Notes: generated from the letters alone by a model not told the origin. A DNA stretch of 64,000 nt from Gammaproteobacteria bacterium (GCA_028293765.1 JAQGOG010000048.1:36606-100605), one strand, 5' to 3'. Counted from the stretch's first letter, positions 18,931 to 28,616 are shown. A program made the numbers and translations.

Positions 18931-18969
18931 ATCAATACCGGGATCTTAGGCTGAAGCCCGGCTCGGCAG

Positions 18970-18989
18970 GGCGCTTGACGTGAAGCGCC
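18970..18989. terminator. Hairpin GGCGCTT-loop-AAGCGCC
   Basis: A perfect seven-base-pair stem with a six-base loop (GACGTG) lies just past the 3' end of the DUF2267 gene on the minus strand. It could terminate or attenuate transcription into the DUF1269 gene. There is no obvious T-tract. Confidence 0.35.
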
Positions 18990-19021
18990 GCATTGGCTTG
19001 TACCGGTGCCGCCAGTTGCAG

Positions 19022-19465
19022 CTAGGGCGCCTGGTCTGACTGCGGCCAGAGGTCCCGAATCTCGCTGGGCAATAGCTGCTTCACGTTCTTGATTTCGCCC
19101 TCGCTGACTCGGTTCGATAGCAGCGTGAATACTGCACGAGCGGCGCGCTCCGGATCGATAGGATCGGTGCCCTCGAGCTCCTGCCTGATGTGGTCGAGAA
19201 ACTGGTCCTTATGGCGTATTTTGAGCGGCTTGTCGGTAGGGTCCCAGCCCTCGTAATATAAGCCTCGGATCAACATCGGCAGTTGCGCTCCAAGGTGCGC
19301 GACTTCCTCCGCCGTCAGCCTGTCCCGCAGGGCGTGGAGGGTTGCCCTGAGCGTCAAGTAAGCCGCGTGCCTGTTCTCCGAAGCTTGCACCTGCATCAGA
19401 TCCTTCAACCAACTGTTGGTCCTGTGAATCGTAGTATCGAATACTTCGAGGCCGGTGATACTCAT
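19022..19465 (-). CDS. DUF2267 family protein
   Basis: Protein of 147 residues, fully helical in appearance, with the DUF2267 pattern: VFDTTIHRTNSWLKDL at the start, AYLTLRATLHALRDRLT, and LPMLIRGLYYEGW. The family is about this length and its function is unknown; members often sit beside stress-related small membrane proteins, as here. I chose ATG 19465, with AAGGA close upstream. A TTG 36 bases further upstream is less likely. Confidence 0.8.
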   Translation of the reverse strand: MSITGLEVFDTTIHRTNSWLKDLMQVQASENRHAAYLTLRATLHALRDRLTAEEVAHLGAQLPMLIRGLYYEGWDPTDKPLKIRHKDQFLDHIRQELEGTDPIDPERAARAVFTLLSNRVSEGEIKNVKQLLPSEIRDLWPQSDQAP

Positions 19466-19605
19466 ATCCTTGTCCAGTCCTGTGGCTTTGGCCGATCGCA
19501 ACCGAAGTACGGGAGCCTAATGCATCGGCCCAAGGCAGCCTTGACAGGCGTCAACTCGTCGGCAAGTTGCTCGGCCGCCGCTGAAGTCAATGTGCTCCTG
19601 TTGCT

Positions 19606-20079
19606 CTACGTCGCGACCGAGGGCTTTCCCTCAGACTTGAGGTCTGCGTGCAGGACGGTAGCGCCGAGCTCCCGCAAGCGCGCTGCCAGCCGTGCGCTCG
19701 TATCCTTGGCCACCTCAATGACCAGGGCGCTCTTACCCGGTGTGAGCTGCGCGGCGACAGCGTTGAAGAAACTCTCTTCCACGCCCAAGTTGGCGAGATC
19801 TCTCGTGAATCCGAGCCACCCCCCTGCGGCGAATCCGATCGCAGAGCCAACCGGTCCAGCAGCCAGGCCGATCAGTGCACCGACCAGAGCGCCGACCGGG
19901 GCGCGAAACGGCAGCCGGCTGTTCCATTTCTGCTCCGAGACCGTTTCATCCGCATGCTTGACGATGACGGCGAGGCCACGGATGGCGGTGACCGCGGGAT
20001 CGCCGGGATCCTCCAACGCGCGAGCCGCGTCGTAAGCCGCGGCTTCATCAGGGAAGATCGCGATGACTAGTTGATTCAC
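19606..20079 (-). CDS. Second DUF1269-like protein
   Basis: Protein of 157 residues with a short alpha/beta start (NQLVIAIFPDEAAAYDAARAL), then a glycine/alanine-rich membrane stretch (GALVGALIGLAAGPVGSAI), then a soluble end with TPGKSALVIEVAKD. The layout is the same as the DUF1269 gene at 18250-18825, though the two are diverged. A GTG start at 20079 fits an AGGGAG upstream; the frame extends further but without a recognisable domain. It probably forms a stress cassette with its neighbours. Confidence 0.7.
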   Translation of the reverse strand: MNQLVIAIFPDEAAAYDAARALEDPGDPAVTAIRGLAVIVKHADETVSEQKWNSRLPFRAPVGALVGALIGLAAGPVGSAIGFAAGGWLGFTRDLANLGVEESFFNAVAAQLTPGKSALVIEVAKDTSARLAARLRELGATVLHADLKSEGKPSVAT

Positions 20080-20140
20080 AGGTTGGCTCCCTGCAGTCCC
20101 GATCCGTTCGCGAACACTTTTGGTCTCGGGGGGACGCGAT

Positions 20141-20695
20141 TCAGCGCCCCGGCCGTACCCGCGCCACGAACGCAACCAGCGCCTGCAGCTGCTCGACGAT
20201 GAGTCTTTGCGAGCCCTGATGGGTCAACTTGCCCTCCTTGCCGAAGCGCTCGTGCGCCTGGGCTACCATAACCTCGGGCTGGTTGAGCACGAACGCGTTC
20301 AGGTAAACGAAACACCTGCGCAGGTCATATTGCGCCCGGGCCGATCCGAGCATGCTCGGGCTCGCTCCGGTGAGCGCGATCGGCTTCTCGTTGAACGGCT
20401 GGTCGGGTGGACGCGAGGCCCAGTCGATCGCGTTCTTCAGCACGCCAGGGATCGAGTAGTTGTATTCCGGCGTGACGATCAGCAAGGCGTCGGCGCGTTG
20501 AATCTGCTCCCGCAGGCGGCCGACAGGCGCGGGAAACCCCACCTGGCGGACATCCTCGTTGTAGGAAGGGATCTCATCGATGCGCGCAGTTTCGATCGTC
20601 ACATCCGGAGGCGCCCAGTCCGCATAGGCTCCCAGCAGCAAGGCATTGTATGAGCCTTTGCGCAGGCTGCCGCAGATGCCGAGGATGCGGAGCAT
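20141..20695 (-). CDS. NADPH-dependent FMN reductase (flavodoxin-like)
   Basis: Protein of 184 residues. The FMN phosphate loop GICGSLRKGSYN near the N-terminus and TPEYNYSIPGVLKNAIDW near residue 80 are the two signature blocks of the NADPH-dependent FMN reductase family (SsuE/ChrR/azoreductase type). It would use NAD(P)H to reduce FMN or a quinone or metal acceptor in the cytoplasm. It is the first gene of the minus-strand stress cassette, with ATG 20695 preceded by a purine-rich AGGAGAA. The specific substrate cannot be told. Confidence 0.88.
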   Translation of the reverse strand: MLRILGICGSLRKGSYNALLLGAYADWAPPDVTIETARIDEIPSYNEDVRQVGFPAPVGRLREQIQRADALLIVTPEYNYSIPGVLKNAIDWASRPPDQPFNEKPIALTGASPSMLGSARAQYDLRRCFVYLNAFVLNQPEVMVAQAHERFGKEGKLTHQGSQRLIVEQLQALVAFVARVRPGR

Positions 20696-21309
20696 AAGCT
20701 TCTCCTGCTGGGCTCTTGGCTCACCAAAGCATCATCGTCCGTCAACCCGATCGCAGTGGAATTGATGGGGATCAACACCTGCCCGGATTCTGCGATCCGG
20801 GGCGGCGTGGCCCCACTGCGAAGGCTCAGCTGCGGCTTTGCCGGAGCGGCACGCAAGGTCTACAGCAATGCCAAGCTGCCGGCAACCTACTCGCGATGGG
20901 GTTCCTCGTACGTTCGCGCTGAGTGCGCGCCAGCGTCGCAACCAATACGCGTACCCGGCCGTCGCGAGTCCTGGTCGTTCAACGCAAAGTGCGGCGCATT
21001 CATGAGTTGAACGAGCCGGCCGCAGGCTCGGTCTGAACCGGCAGTTTGGAATCCAAACGCGTTACATCTGAAACGCCTGCCAAGACTCATGACATCGGCT
21101 GAATGTATTGGGGGCAGATAGTAACTCTCGACAACGCAAGAGTGATCCAGAACCCGAAAGGCGACTGCCTTGCAAACTATCCTGGGAGAGGAAGTTATTC
21201 GTCGAGGCCTCACGACACTGCAGAGTCGCCAGCGGCTGGCGTCGCTTTGCAACTCACTGCTGACTCGCTATGTCGGCGTCGGTACTGCACAAACCGGACT
21301 CGCGCACCA
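20696..21309. other. Divergent intergenic region of about 610 bases
   Basis: No recognisable full gene lies here. It must hold the promoters of the FMN reductase gene (minus) and the first RND operon (plus). GTTACATCTGAAAC at 21061-21074 resembles the palindrome GTTACATTTGTAAC found upstream of the catalase gene (12 of 14 positions). A 47-codon frame from TTG 21170 ends in TGA overlapping the RND start codon. It may be a small coupled leader or a gene remnant. Confidence 0.4.
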
Positions 21310-21313
21310 ATGA
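21170..21313 (+). CDS. Possible 47-residue ORF coupled to the RND permease
   Basis: From TTG 21170, with GAAAGG about nine bases upstream, a frame encodes a short basic peptide (starting LQTILGEEVIRRGL). It stops at TGA 21311-21313, overlapping the permease ATG by two bases. The permease has no visible ribosome site of its own, so coupling would make sense. The peptide is not recognised and could instead be the tail of a lost gene. Low confidence. Confidence 0.2.
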   Translation: MQTILGEEVIRRGLTTLQSRQRLASLCNSLLTRYVGVGTAQTGLAHQ

Positions 21314-24300
21314 ATGCGATCGTGCTCGTAGCACTGAAGCGGCCTTACACGTTCGTCGTGTTAGCCATACTGATCCTCATTTTCGGAGGACGCGCCGCGC
21401 TGCAGACGCCTACGGACATTTTTCCGAACATAGGGATCCCCGTGGTCGCGGCCGTCTGGACCTATAACGGCCTGACGCCGGAGGACGTTTCGGGACGGGT
21501 CGTTTATTACTACGAGCGCGCGCTGACCACGACGGTCAGCAACATCGAGCATATCGAGAGCGAGTCGCTCTACGGCCGCGGAATCGTAAAAATTTATTTC
21601 CAGCCGGGAACGGACGTAGCGGCGGCGCAGGCACAGGTCACTGCCATCTCGCAAACCGTGCTGAAGCAGATGCCGGCGGGGATCACGCCGCCACTGGTGC
21701 TAACTTACAACGCCTCCTCGGTGCCGGTGCTGGACCTGCAGATCTCATCGGACCAGATGACAGGATCGCAGTTGAATGATACGGCCACCAACATGATCCG
21801 GCCGATGCTGGTCTCGGTGCCGGGCGTGGCGGTGCCTGCACCCTATGGAGGGACGCAGAGCAACGTCCAGGTGGATCTCGACCAGCAAAAGCTGCTGGCG
21901 CACGGCCTGTCGGCGCAGGACGTAGCACACGCTCTGGCACAGCAGAACATCGTGCTGCCGGCGGGTGACCAGAAGATCGGAGCGATCGATTTCCTCGTCG
22001 TGACCAACGCGTCGCCGGTGAATGTGGCGAGCTTCAACGCGCTGCCGATCAAGCAGGTGGGCGGCACAGTGGTCACCGTCGGCGACGTCGCCCATGTGTA
22101 CCTCGGCGGGCCGCCGCAGACCAACTCCGTATTGGTTCGCGGGCACCAGGCCGTGCTGCTGGAGGTGCTCAAGGCCGGAGATGCCTCGACACTCGCGGTG
22201 GTCGCGGGTGTCAAGGCGAAAATACCGCAGATTCTGCGGACCTTGCCGGCGGGAGTGAAGATCACGGCACTGAACGATGCCTCGACCTTCGTGCGCGCCT
22301 CGGTGGCAGAGGTCGTGCAAGAGATGGTGACGGCGGCTGCGTTGACCGGCTTGGTCGTCCTGCTGTTCCTCGGTTCCGGACGCTCGACCTTGATCGTCGC
22401 GACTTCAATCCCGCTCTCGATTCTGTGCTCGATCCTCGGGCTCGCCTGGTTCGGTCAAACCATCAACGTCATGACCCTCGGTGGCCTGGCGCTTGCGGTC
22501 GGCATTCTGGTCGATGATGCCACGGTGATGATCGAGAACATCGATGCGCATCTGGCGACCGGCGCGGAGCTGCAGCCGGCGATCATCGAGGCGGCGAACC
22601 AGATCGTGATTCCAACCTTTGTCTCCACGCTGTGCATCTGCATCGTCTGGTTGCCGCTGTTCCAGTTATCCGGCGTCGCCGGCTACCTGTTTCTGCCGAT
22701 GGCCGAAGCCATCGTCTTCGCGATGCTCGCCTCCTTTATTCTCTCGCGCACACTGGTGCCGACGTTGGCGGCCTATCTGCTGCCGGCGCAGGTAGCGGCG
22801 CGCAAAGCGGGCGGGGAGCCAAAAGGTGTCTTCGGGCGGTTCCAGGCGGCATTCGAGCGGCGCTTCGACCGGTTTCGCGACGGGTACCGAGAGCTGCTGG
22901 CCAAGGTGGTTGCGCGGCGCGGCCGATTCATCGTCGGGTTCATGGCGGCAGCAGTCGCCTCGATCAGCCTGCTGGTGCCCTGGCTGGGGCGCGATTTCTT
23001 CCCGGGTATCAAGTCCGGCGAGATCGACATGCATTTCCGTGCGCCGATCGGGCTACGCCTCGAAGAGGCCGGCAAGGTCGCCTCGCTGGTGGACACTGCC
23101 ATTGGCAGGTTGCTGCCGGGCCATGTCACCAATGTGATCGACAACTGCGGCCTGCCGACCAGCGGTATCAACCAGGCCTACAGCGCGAGCGCCACGATCG
23201 GACCGCAAGACTGCGACGTCACCATCAGCCTCAACGACCAGGCCTCACCGGTCGACGCGTACCGCGCGATTCTGCGCGACAAACTGCCGAAGCTGTTCCC
23301 TGGCACGGACTTCACCTTCCCACCCGGCGATATCACGGCGAAGATCCTGGACTTTGGCCTGCCGGCGCCACTTGATGTGCAGATCGTCGGACGCGACCTC
23401 GCAGCGAACATGGCCTACGCCCAGCGAGTGGTCGCCGAGATGCGCCGCGTCCCTGGCATCGTGGACGCGACGATCCAACAGACGCTGGCGGAGCCGACGT
23501 TGCTGGTCTCCTCGCATAGAGCCTTCGCGCTCGGCGCAGGGCTGACGGAATCCGACATCGCCAACAATACGCTGGCGACGCTGTCGGGCTCCGGACAGGT
23601 GTCGCCAACCTACTGGCTCGATTACAAGACGGGGGTCTCGCATCTCGTGAACCTGCAGACACCGCAGACGCAGCTGACCTCGATGAACGATCTGGAAACG
23701 ATCCCCATCGACCAGGGCAACGGTGATCCGAACGGCAAGGGTGCGCAAATCCTCGGCAGCTCAAGCCAGATCACCCAGGTCGGAAAGCCGCTCGAGGTGT
23801 CGCATCACGACATCATGCCCGTGGTCGATATTTTCGCGGGCAACGCGGGACGGGATCTGGGCGCAGTGAGCGACGCGGTCGCGGGTGTGCTGCAGCGGAT
23901 GAAAGGCGACGTGCCGCACGGCGCGACCGTGCAAGTGCAGGGCCAGGGGGTGACGATGAACGCGGCGTACGTGCAGCTGCTAGTGGGGCTCGCGTTCTCG
24001 ATCCTGCTCGTCTACCTGGTGATCGTCGTTAATTTCCAGTCCTGGCTCGATCCCTTCATCATCATCACGGCGCTGCCGGGCGCGTTGACCGGGATTGTCT
24101 GGTCCCTGTTCCTGACCGGCACCACGCTGTCAGTACCGGCCCTGACCGGCGCGATCATGTGCATGGGCACCGCGACGGCGAACTCGATCCTGGTGGTGGC
24201 CTTTGCCCGCGACGAGCTGGCCGCACATGGCGATCCGATCCGTGCGGCCGTGACGGCCGGGTATGCGCGCTTGCGGCCGGTGCTGATGACGGCGACGGCA

Positions 24301-24468
24301 ATGGTGATCGGCATGCTGCCCATGTCGATGTCCAACACGGAGAATGCGCCCCTGGGGCGCGCGGTGATAGGCGGGCTGCTCGTGGCAACATTCGCAACAT
24401 TGATGTTCGTGCCCTGCGTCTTTGCTCTGCTGCACCAGAAGCGCTCAACAGTAGGAGAAGTACGATGA
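21310..24468 (+). CDS. RND efflux permease, system 1
   Basis: Inner-membrane proton/drug antiporter of 1052 residues, in the usual range for HAE-type RND permeases. The N-terminal TM1 region (ALKRPYTFVVLAILILIFGG) leads to TPTDIFPNI. TM4 carries the proton-relay pair Asp402-Asp403 in GILVDDATVMIEN. The TM blocks occur twice, with TM10-12 around GAIMCMGTATANSILVVAFA. The start ATG 21310 aligns with the start of TM1; the frame further upstream has no homology. The first gene of a permease-adaptor-outer membrane factor operon, it overlaps the adaptor by four bases (ATGA). It is paralogous to the permease at 33649-36852. Substrate unknown. Confidence 0.9.
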   Translation: MNAIVLVALKRPYTFVVLAILILIFGGRAALQTPTDIFPNIGIPVVAAVWTYNGLTPEDVSGRVVYYYERALTTTVSNIEHIESESLYGRGIVKIYFQPGTDVAAAQAQVTAISQTVLKQMPAGITPPLVLTYNASSVPVLDLQISSDQMTGSQLNDTATNMIRPMLVSVPGVAVPAPYGGTQSNVQVDLDQQKLLAHGLSAQDVAHALAQQNIVLPAGDQKIGAIDFLVVTNASPVNVASFNALPIKQVGGTVVTVGDVAHVYLGGPPQTNSVLVRGHQAVLLEVLKAGDASTLAVVAGVKAKIPQILRTLPAGVKITALNDASTFVRASVAEVVQEMVTAAALTGLVVLLFLGSGRSTLIVATSIPLSILCSILGLAWFGQTINVMTLGGLALAVGILVDDATVMIENIDAHLATGAELQPAIIEAANQIVIPTFVSTLCICIVWLPLFQLSGVAGYLFLPMAEAIVFAMLASFILSRTLVPTLAAYLLPAQVAARKAGGEPKGVFGRFQAAFERRFDRFRDGYRELLAKVVARRGRFIVGFMAAAVASISLLVPWLGRDFFPGIKSGEIDMHFRAPIGLRLEEAGKVASLVDTAIGRLLPGHVTNVIDNCGLPTSGINQAYSASATIGPQDCDVTISLNDQASPVDAYRAILRDKLPKLFPGTDFTFPPGDITAKILDFGLPAPLDVQIVGRDLAANMAYAQRVVAEMRRVPGIVDATIQQTLAEPTLLVSSHRAFALGAGLTESDIANNTLATLSGSGQVSPTYWLDYKTGVSHLVNLQTPQTQLTSMNDLETIPIDQGNGDPNGKGAQILGSSSQITQVGKPLEVSHHDIMPVVDIFAGNAGRDLGAVSDAVAGVLQRMKGDVPHGATVQVQGQGVTMNAAYVQLLVGLAFSILLVYLVIVVNFQSWLDPFIIITALPGALTGIVWSLFLTGTTLSVPALTGAIMCMGTATANSILVVAFARDELAAHGDPIRAAVTAGYARLRPVLMTATAMVIGMLPMSMSNTENAPLGRAVIGGLLVATFATLMFVPCVFALLHQKRSTVGEVR

Positions 24469-25694
24469 AGCGTCGCGCGCTGCTGAGTTTCGGGTTGCCG
24501 GCCGTGCTCGCAGCGGCACTGGTGGTGTACGGCGTGGTGGGGCGCGAACGGTCGCTTGCGTCTCTGACGCGCGTCGCCAATGAACAGGCGAACGTTCCGG
24601 TCCAGGTCATCAGCCCTCAGCGGGGGCCCTCGACGCGCCCGCTCGTGCTGCCGGGAACGGTGCGCGCGTGGTACGAGGCGCCCATCTTCGCGCAGGTCGC
24701 CGGCTACGTGCAGAGCTGGAACGAGGACTACGGAGCTAGCGTAAAGGCGGGGCAGCTGCTGGCCACGATCGACGCGCCGAGCCTGGATGCCCAGTACGCA
24801 GCGGCAAAGGCAAATCTTAATGTGGCACAAGCGAACTACCGACTTGCGGTCTCCACCGCGGCGCGCTGGCAGGCCCTGGCAGGAACCCCAGCGGTGTCGA
24901 AGCAGGAGGTGGATGTGCAGGCGGCCGGTGCGGCGGCACGCAAGGCCGAGATGGAAGCTTCGGCACAGGACGTCGCGCGGTATGCGGCACTTGAGGCATT
25001 CAAACGCGTGGTGGCGCCGTTTGACGGCGTGGTCACGGCGCGTCTCACCGATGTCGGCAGTTACGTCAACGCAGCGGGAGGTGATGTTTCGGTCCGTGGT
25101 AATTCGGCGGAACTCTTTACCGTATCCGACGTGCACGAGATGCGGGTGTTCGTGTCGGTGCCGCAGGACTATGCGAACCTGTTAGGCCCTCATACCACAG
25201 CGACGCTCCATCAGCCCTCGCAACCGGGAAAATCCATTGAGGCGAAGTTCCTGACGACGGCACGGGCATTCAACCCAAGCACGCGGACCGCGGAGACGGA
25301 GCTGACTGTTGACAACTCGAATCACGCACTGTGGCCTGGCACGTACGTGGACGTGGAGTTCCACGTGCCATCCGATCAGACGGTGCTCACAATGCCCGAA
25401 GCGGCTCTGATCTTTCGTGCGGACGGGGCGCAGGTGGCGATCGTCGACGCGCAGAATCGCGTCCATCTGCGCAACGTGACACTCGGCCAAAATCTGGGAC
25501 AAACGGTGCAGGTCACGAGCGGCCTATCGCTCGGCGACAAGCTCGTGAACAATCCGCCCGCAGGCCTGCTCGAGGGGCAGTCGGTCCAATCCGTAACGCC
25601 AGCTACGGGGTATGCCATGGCGCCCCAAAAGGCGCCGCAGCCGACGCACTCGGCAGGTTCCGCCAATGGGGATGGGCAGGCAACCAAGCCATGA
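24465..25694 (+). CDS. RND periplasmic adaptor (membrane fusion protein), system 1
   Basis: Protein of 409 residues with an N-terminal signal-anchor (LLSFGLPAVLAAALVVYGVV). The biotinyl-lipoyl half-motif is PIFAQVAGYVQSWNEDYGASVKAGQLLATID, split by a helical hairpin at about residues 105-175. A beta-barrel domain follows, including APFDGVVTARLTDVGSYVNA. It links the inner-membrane permease to the outer-membrane channel. AGGAGAAG inside the permease end is its ribosome site. It has a Pro/Ala/Gly-rich C-terminal tail. Confidence 0.88.
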   Translation: MKRRALLSFGLPAVLAAALVVYGVVGRERSLASLTRVANEQANVPVQVISPQRGPSTRPLVLPGTVRAWYEAPIFAQVAGYVQSWNEDYGASVKAGQLLATIDAPSLDAQYAAAKANLNVAQANYRLAVSTAARWQALAGTPAVSKQEVDVQAAGAAARKAEMEASAQDVARYAALEAFKRVVAPFDGVVTARLTDVGSYVNAAGGDVSVRGNSAELFTVSDVHEMRVFVSVPQDYANLLGPHTTATLHQPSQPGKSIEAKFLTTARAFNPSTRTAETELTVDNSNHALWPGTYVDVEFHVPSDQTVLTMPEAALIFRADGAQVAIVDAQNRVHLRNVTLGQNLGQTVQVTSGLSLGDKLVNNPPAGLLEGQSVQSVTPATGYAMAPQKAPQPTHSAGSANGDGQATKP

Positions 25695-27175
25695 GACGCT
25701 ATGCCATAGCGCTGGTCGCATTGCTCGGTGTCGGGCTCTCGGGCTGCGATCTTGCGCCGGTCTATGAGCCGCCGCATTTCATACTACCGGAGTCCTATCA
25801 GGGCAGCGGCCCTTTCGGGGTAGCCCATCCGGACGAGGCGCTCTCAGCGCGCGGGGATTGGTGGACGCTATTCGGCGACGAGCAGTTGAATCAGCTCGAG
25901 GACCAACTGGGGCATGCGAACCCGACCTTGCAGGCTGCCGCGGACGCCTACGCCCAGGCACGCAGCCTGGCAGCCGAGGCGCAGTCATCGCTGTCTCCAC
26001 AGGTGAGTGCGAGCGCAGGAGTGTCGGAGAACAAGACGTCTGTGCATCGTCTCTTCCGCAACCCCACCAGCACCGCGCCGATCCGAGAGGCATCGAACCA
26101 GATCGGAGTGGCGGCATCATGGGAGCCGGATTTCTGGCATGCGCTGCGCAACAGCGCGCACGCGCAGAAGCGGCTGGCGCAGGCCAGCGCCGCGGACCTT
26201 GAGACGGCGCGGTTGAGTCTCCAGGCTGAGTTGGCCAGCGACTATGTCACCGTCCGCGGACTGGACGCCGAACTCGAGGTGCTGCGCCAGTCGATCGCCT
26301 CTTATCAGGCGGCAGCGGAGGTGGCGCGGCTGCGCACCAGCGGGGACATCGCTTCCGGCCTCGATCTGGCGCGGGCGCTGAGCCAACTCGATTCCGCACA
26401 AGCTCAGGAGACTGAGACCCGGTTGCAACGCGATCTGATGCAGCATGCCGTGGCGGCGCTGATCGGTGCGATGCCGAGCACCTTCTCGATCGCGCCGAGC
26501 AGCGAGTTCAAGTTGACTCCACCGCAACTTCCTGCGGGCGTGCCTTCGGAGCTGCTGCAACGTCGACCCGACATCGCGAGCGCCGAACGGCAGATGGCGG
26601 CCGCGAACGCCTCAATCGGCGTGTCGCGCGCTGCGTTTTATCCCAATGTGACATTCAGCATAACGGGAGGATTCCAGGATAGCGGATTCAACCTGGTGAG
26701 CCTCCCGAACAGCCTCTGGTCGGTCGGGGCGGGAGCCGTGATGCCGCTGTTCGATGGCGGCCTGCGCCGCGCACAGCTGCGGCACTCATGGGCGCAATAC
26801 GCGCAGACGCGCGACAACTATCGCGGGACGGTTCTGGCTGCCTTCCAGGAAGTGGCAGACGGGCTGAGCCAGACCCAACGTCTGGCGACCGAGGACACGC
26901 AAGAACACCAGGCCAGCGATCAGGCTGCGCAGGCCTTGTCGATCTCGACGATGCTGTACAAAGACGGACTCGACAACTATCTGAGCGTCGCGGTTGCGCA
27001 GGTGCAGGCACTCGCTTCGCAACTCACCGAGGTCCAGATACGGATCCGCCAGATCCAGGCGGCCGTGTCGCTGATTCGCGCGTTGGGCGGCGGCTGGACG
27101 GTCCAGGTGCTGCCCGCCGAAAAGCAGACCCTGCAGTTCACGGAGTCCGATTACGGCGTGCCCGCAAACAAGTGA
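25691..27175 (+). CDS. Outer-membrane efflux lipoprotein (NodT/OprM family), system 1
   Basis: Protein of 494 residues with a lipoprotein signal peptide ending in LSGC (Cys18). The mature start (DLAPVYEPP, then WWTLFGDEQLNQL) follows the usual NodT-family start. Two outer-membrane efflux repeats contain RRPDIASAERQMAAANASIG and MPLFDGGLRRAQLRHS, and the protein ends with RALGGGW. It forms the outer-membrane channel of the tripartite pump. The start overlaps the adaptor stop by four bases. It converges with the next minus-strand gene, 25 bases away. Confidence 0.9.
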   Translation: MRRYAIALVALLGVGLSGCDLAPVYEPPHFILPESYQGSGPFGVAHPDEALSARGDWWTLFGDEQLNQLEDQLGHANPTLQAAADAYAQARSLAAEAQSSLSPQVSASAGVSENKTSVHRLFRNPTSTAPIREASNQIGVAASWEPDFWHALRNSAHAQKRLAQASAADLETARLSLQAELASDYVTVRGLDAELEVLRQSIASYQAAAEVARLRTSGDIASGLDLARALSQLDSAQAQETETRLQRDLMQHAVAALIGAMPSTFSIAPSSEFKLTPPQLPAGVPSELLQRRPDIASAERQMAAANASIGVSRAAFYPNVTFSITGGFQDSGFNLVSLPNSLWSVGAGAVMPLFDGGLRRAQLRHSWAQYAQTRDNYRGTVLAAFQEVADGLSQTQRLATEDTQEHQASDQAAQALSISTMLYKDGLDNYLSVAVAQVQALASQLTEVQIRIRQIQAAVSLIRALGGGWTVQVLPAEKQTLQFTESDYGVPANK

Positions 27176-27200
27176 TCAAACTGGCAATGACGAGCGCCTG

Positions 27201-28616
27201 TCAGGTCTCGCCATGCGGTCCAATGCGAGCAAAGAGTACCCGGTAGGCGAGGGCGGCAGCGAACAGCAACACAACCAGCAGCAACAGCAGCCCCGCTATA
27301 TGCCAGAAAATATAGTTGACGAGGTATTTCGCGTCCGCGAACGCACCGTGAGTGATGGCGACAACTCCCGGCGCGCCCGAATCCAGCGTGCGAATCAGCC
27401 CTTCGAGGTCACGCGTGGTCTTGGCGAACTCGCGCGCCGCCTCGGCATATTCCACAATATTGAACGGCCGGGATGGTGGGAGAGCCTGCTCGGGACTGGG
27501 TTGCGTGCCTTTGAAACGCGCTACCAGTGTGTCGAGCGAGCGAATCGTGGCGTTGAGCGAGTCCGACGTCGCGGTACCGGCCTCCAGCGTTTGGCGCAAC
27601 TCGATGACAACCGTGCGAAGTTTCCGCTGTTGCTCTGAGAACGCCGTCACGAACTGTTCGATAGTTGCCTCTCGTTCCCGTGCTAGCACTGTAGGTAACG
27701 CGCTCGCGAGATTCCCTGCTTGCTCGGCAGCCCGGCTGGTGCGTCCGACATCGGCCAGGATCTGTCCCGTCTCGGGCATGACAGCGAGCTGATAAGTCAG
27801 GCGCTCGACCTGCATTTCGAGGAGGTAAGGCGAGCGCTGCGCGTAGTAGATAGCGCGTTCCGCGAGCTCGCGCGTCTGTGCGATCTGGTGGACCGCTGGG
27901 TCGAGATTCGCGAGTGGATCGAGCCCTACAAGTGACAGCATGCTCGTGTCCAGCGGTTCCCCGGTCTGCTCGATCGAGTGCGCGAAGGTCGCGAAGTGAA
28001 TATACGCGACGGCCTCCACCTTCGGGTTGCGCGCACGCCAGGTATCAATCAGTGAGCGCAACTGCTGCTTCTGGACGTCATTGAGCACGTCAGCCACCAG
28101 CTCCCAGGCGATTGTCTCCAGGCGCCGATGCACGTCGTATAGCGGGCGCGCGCGCTCACCGAAGTGCCCGCCGACCCATTGGTCTTCCACCGCCATGCGG
28201 CTGAGCGTGGCGAGCACGACAAAGTCGAGCGCGTTCGCGTGGGGATTAGAGCCGCTTGCAATCGTGTAGGCCGAGGTTGCCTGCGAGACCTTCCAAGCCT
28301 GCGCGGCGAGCCGCTCAGTTGCGGTTGAATCGGCCGTCTGCAAAGCGGCGATCGGGCCGATCATGCGGCCTACATACTCATCGGCGAAGCGCATGCCCTT
28401 GGTTTGCAGCTCCTGCAGCTCCTGCGCGCGCTTCGCGGCGTGATCGTTGCCGAAGAGGCGCGGCAGGATGGTGCACCCCGTTAAGCAGGCGAGCATCAGC
28501 ATCAAGGTCGTTAATGCCAGGCGCCGCCTAATCTCATGTGCGTTGCTCGAGCCAAGGATTGCGTGGCTTAGGCTGTGTCGGATCGACGCACACTCGCACC
28601 CGTATTGCGGGCCCAT
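27201..28616 (-). CDS. Predicted lipoprotein with helical domain and C-terminal membrane segment, function unknown
   Basis: The clear coding frame contains a lipoprotein-type signal RRRLALTTLMLMLACLTGC. A long helical region follows, with ELQTKGMRFADEYVGRM and coiled-coil-like parts, then a strong hydrophobic segment near the C-terminus (IAGLLLLLVVLLFAAALAYRVL). I do not recognise the family. The start is unsettled. ATG 28616 gives 471 residues with an odd N-terminal extension before the signal. No ATG, GTG or TTG lies right before the signal in this frame, and ATG 28538 is out of frame by one base. A non-standard start or a frameshift near 28535 is possible. Confidence 0.6.
   Translation of the reverse strand: MGPQYGCECASIRHSLSHAILGSSNAHEIRRRLALTTLMLMLACLTGCTILPRLFGNDHAAKRAQELQELQTKGMRFADEYVGRMIGPIAALQTADSTATERLAAQAWKVSQATSAYTIASGSNPHANALDFVVLATLSRMAVEDQWVGGHFGERARPLYDVHRRLETIAWELVADVLNDVQKQQLRSLIDTWRARNPKVEAVAYIHFATFAHSIEQTGEPLDTSMLSLVGLDPLANLDPAVHQIAQTRELAERAIYYAQRSPYLLEMQVERLTYQLAVMPETGQILADVGRTSRAAEQAGNLASALPTVLAREREATIEQFVTAFSEQQRKLRTVVIELRQTLEAGTATSDSLNATIRSLDTLVARFKGTQPSPEQALPPSRPFNIVEYAEAAREFAKTTRDLEGLIRTLDSGAPGVVAITHGAFADAKYLVNYIFWHIAGLLLLLVVLLFAAALAYRVLFARIGPHGET

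Noticed and set aside
24012..25136. Minus-strand open frame of 374 codons opposite the RND 1 permease/adaptor junction
   Set aside because: No domain is visible and the sense genes are secure.
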